Shown: in pieces, positions 58,825 through 64,000 of the stretch | Layout of the letters: the number at the start of each line of letters is the position of its first letter | Numbering within the stretch: the stretch's first letter is position 1 | DNA from: Alphaproteobacteria bacterium | Lineage (GTDB): Bacteria; Pseudomonadota; Alphaproteobacteria; TMED109 | Assembly: GCA_022825705.1 (NCBI GenBank) | Contig: JAJDWH010000009.1 | Location: 1 to 64,000, forward strand | Direction: 5' to 3' | Length of the DNA stretch: 64,000 bases | Made by a program: the position numbers and the translations under genes | The notes under the pieces: generated by a model | Seen by the model: the letters and a program-made list of their open reading frames with translations, nothing else | Database searches by the model: none | Told to the model about the DNA's origin: nothing

Positions 58825-59037
58825 ATGTTCCGGTCCCTGGTCAAGCGGAGTCTCCACGCCTTCTGGGCTGACTCAGTTCTTGTCGCCATCGTGGCAGCGG
58901 CTTCGCTGGCCACCCACAAGACCTTTCACGTCGCAATCACGATCCCGGTCTCGACAGACGCGGTGTGAGCGGTGCCAGTCGACCCGGAGACCTATCCGCA
59001 GTGGTACCCGGTCTTTGCCCAGCGAATGCAGGTTTGA
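58825..59037 (+). pseudogene. SRPBCC-domain protein pseudogene
   Basis: From ATG 58825 the frame reads HAFWADSVLVAIVAAAS, then FHVAITIPVSTDAV, stop (58966-58968), AVPVDPETYPQWYPVF, then stop at 59035. Restoring the first stop as Trp gives DAVWAVPVDPETYPQW, the start of a polyketide-cyclase/SRPBCC fold. The rest is missing. Confidence 0.7.
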
Positions 59038-59091
59038 TGACGGGGACTTGCGCATGACCGGGCTGTCCGGCCCGATCTAGCCGTTGCCTGC

Positions 59092-59127
59092 AAAAAGCGA
59101 CAAGGCACCCGCTTTGGTGCCTTGCGC
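59092..59127 (-). terminator. hairpin with T-run on the minus strand
   Basis: CAAGGCACC / GGTGCCTTG with a 6-base loop, flanked by GCG/CGC, and five A on the plus strand (T on the minus). No minus-strand gene upstream is known to end here; it may be part of the inserted element. Confidence 0.5.
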
Positions 59128-59156
59128 AGGGGGTTGCCGGCAAGAGGGGCGTACCG

Positions 59157-59559
59157 GGCGGACGACACGACATGACCGAGTCCGAAAGGGGGTTGCTGCG
59201 CCGTCGCCGGAGGCCGGCTGCACGCGGGCACCGGAACTGCTCGCCGGCCCCGAGGCCGCAACCCCGGTGATCGCCGACAAGGCCGATGACACGGACGTCA
59301 TCCTGGCCCTCGTCGCCGAGGCCGGCGGGGTGGCCGTGATCCCCTCTAGGGCAAACCGGAAAGTGCCGCAGGAATTGGACTGGGAACTCCACGTCGCCGC
59401 AGCCAGATCGAGTGCTTCATCTGCCAATTCAAAGCGTTACTGAGAATCGCCACGAAATACGAAAAGCGGGCCAGAAACTACCTGTCCGCCGTGCTGCTGG
59501 CCGTGATACGCTACTTTCTGCGAGGTCTCGCAGGACAATCAGTTAAGTCCACAGCCTAA
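59157..59559 (+). pseudogene. IS5-type transposase remnant, internally deleted (right)
   Basis: The start (DMTESERGLLRR, about 59170-59205) matches the left remnant base for base at most positions. It then jumps to the transposase C-terminus: VIADKADDTDVILALVAEAGGVAVIPSRANRK (59268-59363), frameshift, QIECFICQFKALLRIATKYEKRARNYLSAV (59405-59494), stop at 59557. These match ADKAYDSD, IPPRANRK and IECFFNKLKQFRRIATRYEKLARNYLA of IS5 transposases. The catalytic middle part is lost. Confidence 0.85.
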
Positions 59560-59575
59560 TCCAAGGGCAACACCA

Positions 59576-60694
59576 ATGCAGGATCTCGAAGGCATTCTCG
59601 TGCTGTCGCTGGAACAGGCCGTGGCCGCGCCGCTGTGCACCGCGCGGCTGGCGGACGCCGGCGCGAGGGTGATCAAGGTCGAACGGGATGGCGGGGATTT
59701 CGCACGCCACTATGACCGGGTCGTACTCGACCAGAGCGCATATTTCGTCTGGCTGAACCGGGGCAAGGAGTCCCTAGTCGCCAATATCAAGGACCCGGAC
59801 GAACAGGCCCTGCTCCGCGCAATTGCCGCCCGGGCCGACGTGTTCATCCAGAATCTGGCGCCCGGCGCTGCCGACCGGGCGGGCCTTGGCTCCGAGGCGC
59901 TCCGGGAAGCGAACCCCCGGCTCATCACAGTCGATATCTCGGGCTACGGTGACAGCAGCTACGAGGACATGAAGGCGTATGACCTGCTCGTGCAGGCGGA
60001 AAGCGGCGTCTGCGAGCTCACGGGCACACCGGACGGCCCGGCCCGCGTCGGGGTACCCATCTGCGACCTGGGCGCCGGCGTGAACGCGCATGCCGCCATT
60101 CTCCAGGCGCTGTTCCGGCGGACCCGCACCGGTCTGGGTTGCGGCATCCGCACGTCGCTTTTCGGCGGGATCGCCGATTGGATGTCGGTCCCCTACCTCA
60201 GCCGCCGGTACGGCGCCGTGGACCTCCAGCGGCTGGGTCTCACGCATCCCTCCATCGCGCCCTACGGCGCGTTTCCCGCGCGGTGCGGACGATTCGTCCT
60301 GATATCGATCCAGAATGAGCGCGAATGGCGCTTGCTGTGCCGCGATGTCCTGGAAGACGAGGCCATCACGGACGACCCGCGGTTCCGGACGGTGGGCGAC
60401 CGGTTCCAGAACCGCGCCGACCTTGACCGGATCATCTGCGCTGCCTTCGGAAGCGAGGACCGGCCAGCCCTGCTCGAGCGCCTGCGCAAGGCAAAGATCG
60501 CCTGCGGAGCGCTCAACAACGTGGCGGACCTCGCAGGTCACCCGGCTCTGCGGCTGATCCGGTACGAGACACCCGGCGGGTGCGTGGAAACGATCGCACC
60601 GCCCAATGACGTGGACGGGGCCACGACCGCCTACCGGCCGGTGCCGAGCCTCGGCGAGCACTCGGACGCCATTCGCGCGGAGTTTTCGGCATGA
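59576..60694 (+). CDS. class III (CaiB/BaiF) CoA-transferase
   Basis: 372 residues. Features: LSLEQAVAAPLCTARLADAGARVIKVER, WLNRGKESLVANIKD, NLAPGAADRAGLG, AYDLLVQAESGVCELTGTPDGPARVGVPICDLGAG (catalytic Asp region), APYGAFPA. It moves CoA between carboxylates such as succinyl-CoA and an acceptor acid. Its stop overlaps the start of the MaoC-type hydratase gene (ATGA), so they form one unit. Confidence 0.92.
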   Translation: MQDLEGILVLSLEQAVAAPLCTARLADAGARVIKVERDGGDFARHYDRVVLDQSAYFVWLNRGKESLVANIKDPDEQALLRAIAARADVFIQNLAPGAADRAGLGSEALREANPRLITVDISGYGDSSYEDMKAYDLLVQAESGVCELTGTPDGPARVGVPICDLGAGVNAHAAILQALFRRTRTGLGCGIRTSLFGGIADWMSVPYLSRRYGAVDLQRLGLTHPSIAPYGAFPARCGRFVLISIQNEREWRLLCRDVLEDEAITDDPRFRTVGDRFQNRADLDRIICAAFGSEDRPALLERLRKAKIACGALNNVADLAGHPALRLIRYETPGGCVETIAPPNDVDGATTAYRPVPSLGEHSDAIRAEFSA

Positions 60695-61524
60695 CCAAGG
60701 ACTGGACACCGCAACCCAGGATCCAAGAGGACGTCATCACCCAATGGCCGGCGCAGGCGCTCGCCGCCACCCTGGACGCACCGGCGCCCGGTCCGGGGGA
60801 CCCGCTCCCCCCAGGCTGGCACTGGAGCTATTTCCTGGAGGCGGTCGCCCCGGATCAGATCGGCATCGACGGCCACCCCCGCCGCGGGGATTTCCTGCCG
60901 CCGATCGACCACCTCCCCCGCCGCATGTATGCCGGCGGCAAGCTGCGATGGTTCGCGCCGCTGCGAATCGGCGCGACGGCCACGCGGACTTCGGAGGTCA
61001 CGCGCGTCGACGAGAAGGAGGGACGCACCGGGCCGCTCGTCTTCGTGACGGTGCGCCATACGATCGCCTCCGGCGAGGACACCTGCATCGAGGAAACCCA
61101 GAACCTGGTCTACCGCGGCGCTCCGGAACCGGGTGCTGCCGCACCGGAACCCAAGGCCGTGCCAGCCGAAGCACAATGGTCCCGCGTGGTGCGGCCCGAC
61201 CCGGTGATGTTGTTCCGGTACTCCGCCATCACGTTCAACGGACACCGGATCCACTATGACGCCCCGTACGTGCGGGAGGTCGAGGGTTACCCGGACCTCA
61301 TCGTCCACGGGCCGCTGATGGCCACATTACTTCTGGAGACCCTGCGCCACGAGGGCCGGATGGCGTTCCCCGACACCTTCACCTTCCGGGCCCTTCGCCC
61401 CATGTTCGCCAATGCGCCGATCCGCGCGGAGGGCCACAGCACCGAGACGGGCGCGGAACTCTGGATCCGCGGACCGGACGGCGGTCTCGCGATGCACGGG
61501 GAGAGCCTGTCACCCGCGAACTGA
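60691..61524 (+). CDS. MaoC-type hydratase (mesaconyl-CoA hydratase-like)
   Basis: 277 residues. HotDog fold, double size. The C-terminal half shows FNGHRIHYDAPYVREVEGYPDLIVHGPLMATLL, the pattern of mesaconyl-C4-CoA and itaconyl-CoA hydratases (HTD2/Meh type); the N-terminal half carries the FLEAV...IGIDGHP-RRGDFLPPIDHLPRRMYAGG segment. A CoA-transferase in the same message suggests activation followed by hydration of a C5 dicarboxylic acid such as itaconate or mesaconate, or of a related substrate. No lyase is visible next to it. Confidence 0.82.
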   Translation: MTKDWTPQPRIQEDVITQWPAQALAATLDAPAPGPGDPLPPGWHWSYFLEAVAPDQIGIDGHPRRGDFLPPIDHLPRRMYAGGKLRWFAPLRIGATATRTSEVTRVDEKEGRTGPLVFVTVRHTIASGEDTCIEETQNLVYRGAPEPGAAAPEPKAVPAEAQWSRVVRPDPVMLFRYSAITFNGHRIHYDAPYVREVEGYPDLIVHGPLMATLLLETLRHEGRMAFPDTFTFRALRPMFANAPIRAEGHSTETGAELWIRGPDGGLAMHGESLSPAN

Positions 61525-61543
61525 CGAACTGGCAGCGTCGGCC

Positions 61544-63319
61544 TCAGGCCGCGACGGCGGCGTCGACCGTGTGGTGGGCTGCCTGGATCGGCCCCGTCAG
61601 GGCTGCAGCCGTCGGCAGATGCATCTCGGCGAAATACCGGGCGGTCTGGATCTTCGTCGCGAGGAACGGGTCGGTGTCACCGCCACCGATCCGCTTGGCT
61701 GCCCGCAGGGCGGCGCGCCCCATGGTCCAGCCGCCTGCCGTGAAACCGAGCAGCGTCAGGAACGGGGTCGCGCCCGCGGCGGCCGCACAGGGGTCGTCCT
61801 TGTACGTCCCCGCGAGCCACGCTCCGGCCTCGTCCGCTGCCGCGGCGGCTTGCGCTAGGTGCCGGCCGATCGCCGGCAATTCCTCGCCCGGGCTCTCGGC
61901 CAGGTCCGCGGCAGCACCCTTGATGTCGGATATCAGTTCCCGGAACGGCTGACCGTCCGCGAGCTGCAGCTTCCGGCGCAGCATATCCAGCGCCTGGATC
62001 CCGTTGGTGCCCTCGTAGATGGGGAGAATCCGGGCATCCCGGTAGTGCTGGGCCGCGCCGGTTTCCTCGATGTACCCCATGCCACCGTGCACCTGAAGGG
62101 CCGTTGAGGCGACGTCGACGCCCTGGTCCGTGCCCCAGCCCTTCATAATCGGGACCAGGATCTCGGCGCGGAGTGCCGAGCGCTCCTGCACCTCCGCGTC
62201 CGGGTGCGCACGGGCCCGATCGAGGGCTTCCGCAGTCACGATCGCCAACGCGCGCGCCGCCTCCGTCTTTGCCTTCATGTCCATGATCATGCGCCGGACA
62301 TCGGGATGACGGATGATCTCGACGGCGGCGGCGCGCGGCTCTTCGATGGGTGATCCCTGGACCCGCGCTCGCGCGTACTCGACGGCCTGCTGGTAGGCGC
62401 GCTCGGCGATCGCGACGCCCTGGATGCCGACGTTGAGGCGCGCGTGGTTCATCATCGTGAACATCGTCTTGAGGCCGCCATGCGGCTCGCCGACGAGCTC
62501 CGCGCGCGCGCCCTCATCATCGCCATACATCAGCACGCACGTGGGCGAGCCCATCTGACCCAGCTTGTGTTCCAGCGAATTGACGCGCACGTCGTTGTGG
62601 GCGCCGAGCGAACCGTCTTCCAGGATGTCTCGCTTGGACACGAGAAAGAGCGAAATTCCCCGCACCCCGGGCGGTGCGTCGGGCAGACGCCCCAGCACCA
62701 GATGCACGATGTTGTCGCACATGTCGTGGTCGCCGAAGGTGATGAAGATCTTCTGGCCGCGCAGTCGCCAGGCCCCGTTGGCCCCTTCCGCCCGGGTCTG
62801 CAGGCGCCCGAGGTCCGAACCGGCGTGAGGCTCCGTCAGGTTCATCGTCCCGGACCATTCGCCGCTGATGAGCTTGGGCAGATAGGTCCGCTTCTGCGCC
62901 TCCGTGCCGTGGTGCGACAGAAGTTCCACCGCCCCTTGGGTCAGCATCATGCAGTTCGCCAGCGACATGTTGGCGGACTGCCAAATCTCGTTGAGCGCCG
63001 TGCTCACGACCCAGGGTAGCCCCTGTCCGCCCCAGGTGGTCGGTCCGCAGACTGCATTCCACCCGCCGTCCACGAAGCGTCCATAGGCCTCGGCAAAGCC
63101 GTCGGGAACCCGTACCACGCCGTTCTCGATCCGGGCGCCGGACAGGTCGCCGGAACGGTTGAGTGGCGCCAGCACCTCGCTGGCGAACCTGCCCGCCTCA
63201 TCCAGCACCTGATCGACGAGTTCCGGCGTCGCACCGTTGCTGCCTGAAACAGCCGCGAGATCGGCGACATCGTTCAGCGCAAACTGGAGGTCGGCGAGCG
63301 GGGCCCGGTATTCGGCCAT
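61544..63319 (-). CDS. acyl-CoA dehydrogenase with extra C-terminal domain (DmdC-like)
   Basis: 591 residues from ATG 63319 (AGGAGG upstream). The central acyl-CoA dehydrogenase part shows NLTEPHAGSDLG, HGGMGYIEETGAAQHYRDARILPIYEGTNGIQALDM with the YEGT catalytic Glu, and a C-terminal extension (GWTMGRAALRAAKRIGGGDTDPFLATKIQTARYFAEMHLP). This size and the N-terminal YRAPLADLQFALNDVADL are those of the group annotated as 3-methylmercaptopropionyl-CoA dehydrogenase (DmdC) and related long acyl-CoA dehydrogenases. The exact substrate is open. It is convergent with the MaoC-type gene. Confidence 0.9.
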   Translation of the reverse strand: MAEYRAPLADLQFALNDVADLAAVSGSNGATPELVDQVLDEAGRFASEVLAPLNRSGDLSGARIENGVVRVPDGFAEAYGRFVDGGWNAVCGPTTWGGQGLPWVVSTALNEIWQSANMSLANCMMLTQGAVELLSHHGTEAQKRTYLPKLISGEWSGTMNLTEPHAGSDLGRLQTRAEGANGAWRLRGQKIFITFGDHDMCDNIVHLVLGRLPDAPPGVRGISLFLVSKRDILEDGSLGAHNDVRVNSLEHKLGQMGSPTCVLMYGDDEGARAELVGEPHGGLKTMFTMMNHARLNVGIQGVAIAERAYQQAVEYARARVQGSPIEEPRAAAVEIIRHPDVRRMIMDMKAKTEAARALAIVTAEALDRARAHPDAEVQERSALRAEILVPIMKGWGTDQGVDVASTALQVHGGMGYIEETGAAQHYRDARILPIYEGTNGIQALDMLRRKLQLADGQPFRELISDIKGAAADLAESPGEELPAIGRHLAQAAAAADEAGAWLAGTYKDDPCAAAAGATPFLTLLGFTAGGWTMGRAALRAAKRIGGGDTDPFLATKIQTARYFAEMHLPTAAALTGPIQAAHHTVDAAVAA

Positions 63320-63615
63320 GGAGGCCTCCTTCGGCACAGTTCGTCGGAAGACGGGAACAGCCATGCGACCGCGGCGCGGGCGCCCGGCAGCGCATCCAGG
63401 GGAATATATCGCGACCGGAGTTCGGTTGACACGTGGTCGCCCGCGCAGCGGACGCCACGGTCGGGACGGACACCTGTTTCCCGGCGTCGGGCCCCTGCCG
63501 ACGTTCGCGCCCGGCGCGGAAAACCTCATACTGCGTGTCCGTCCGCGGAATTACCCTACGGCCCGATGCGACGGTTCCCCAGCCGACCGCTTCACCCGAA
63601 CTCGGAACCATCCCC

Positions 63616-64000
63616 ATGCCAAGCATCCGGGCATCCATGGCCACCTACCTGGAGCGGCGCATGGGCCGCATCTTTCTCCTCGGGATCATCAGCGGCTTTC
63701 CCTGGGTGCTGATCGGCAGCTCCCTCAGCCTGTGGTTGCAGGAGGACGGCCTGAGCCGGACCGCCATCGGCTGGGCAGGCCTGATTTTCGGCGTCTACGC
63801 ATTCAACTTCCTCTGGGCGCCGTTCATCGACCGGATCCGCATACCGTGGCTGTCACCGCGTCTCGGCCACCGGCGCGCCTGGATCGTTACGCTGCAGGCG
63901 GTCATCCTGCTGTGCCTCGTGGCGTGGAGCGCCATCGAACCGTCGGCAAACCTCGCCGGCGTCGTCGCCATCGGACTCGTGATTGCCGTCGCCTCCGCAA
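63616..64000 (+). CDS. MFS transporter, AmpG-like (partial, runs off the window)
   Basis: About 128 codons from ATG 63616. Hydrophobic, with IFLLGIISGFPWVLIGSSLSLWLQEDGLSRTAIGWAGL and YAFNFLWAPFIDRIRIP, as at the start of AmpG/PAT-type permeases that carry muropeptides or acetyl-CoA-like compounds. The 3' part lies outside. Confidence 0.8.
   Translation, partial: MPSIRASMATYLERRMGRIFLLGIISGFPWVLIGSSLSLWLQEDGLSRTAIGWAGLIFGVYAFNFLWAPFIDRIRIPWLSPRLGHRRAWIVTLQAVILLCLVAWSAIEPSANLAGVVAIGLVIAVASA

Overview
The window reads as chromosomal DNA of a high-GC alphaproteobacterium, most like the Rhodospirillales or an unclassified relative. Clues: a LexA box of the alphaproteobacterial type (GAAC-N7-GAAC) in front of an imuA-imuB-dnaE2 cassette, a PhaR/phasin/PhaB/PhaC storage cluster, an orphan aa3-type oxidase subunit IV, a PutA without the DNA-binding domain, and the order rplM-rpsI-argC. 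Genus cannot be fixed from this sequence alone.

Layout. 1-247: start of a TnpB-like gene running off the left edge. 379-3019: crotonase-fold protein, VOC protein and class IV aminotransferase on the minus strand. 3220-5960: two-subunit molybdenum hydroxylase (IorAB type) exported by Tat, closed by a strong terminator. 6586-8455: two tandem 2-keto-4-pentenoate hydratase paralogues behind a CDGSH iron-sulfur gene. 8775-13967: zinc uptake locus with a His/Asp-loop outer-membrane protein, two ZnuA paralogues, a decayed second copy of the outer-membrane gene and a ZnuB permease, but no ATPase. 14068-15109: overlapping nucleotidyltransferase/partner pair that looks like a toxin-antitoxin module. 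15379-20889: SOS mutagenesis cassette. 20979-22501: DMT permease and HCCA isomerase-like protein. 23041-29780: putA, a TauD-type dioxygenase, a methyltransferase and a crotonase.

29992-35179: tRNA-Trp, then PHA metabolism (phaR, phasin, phaB, phaC, DUF6489) with candidate PhaR sites at the promoters, then a 42-residue oxidase subunit IV that is easy to miss. 35185-39931: small lipoprotein, RraA-like protein, SDR, UvrD-type helicase, PrmA. 39954-43819: Gld-type ABC system whose two extracytoplasmic proteins both carry His-rich stretches. 43952-44815: exported metallo-beta-lactamase-fold lactonase. 45058-51405: compact minus-strand run phosphomannomutase, galU, recJ, glpX, aminotransferase, with stop/start overlaps. 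51547-53797: argC, rpsI, rplM, tRNA-Met.

54069-63319 is acyl-CoA metabolism (two acyl-CoA dehydrogenases, a class III CoA-transferase, a MaoC-type hydratase) interrupted at 56115-59559 by an apparently decayed cassette: two directly repeated IS5-type transposase remnants flank a TetR regulator, a Tat-exported alpha/beta hydrolase with a Cys at the nucleophile elbow, and an SRPBCC pseudogene. The window ends inside an AmpG-like MFS transporter. No CRISPR array, rRNA or prophage was seen. The least ordinary parts are the IS5-flanked cassette, the duplicated zinc locus without ATPase, the His-rich Gld-type system and the nucleotidyltransferase pair.
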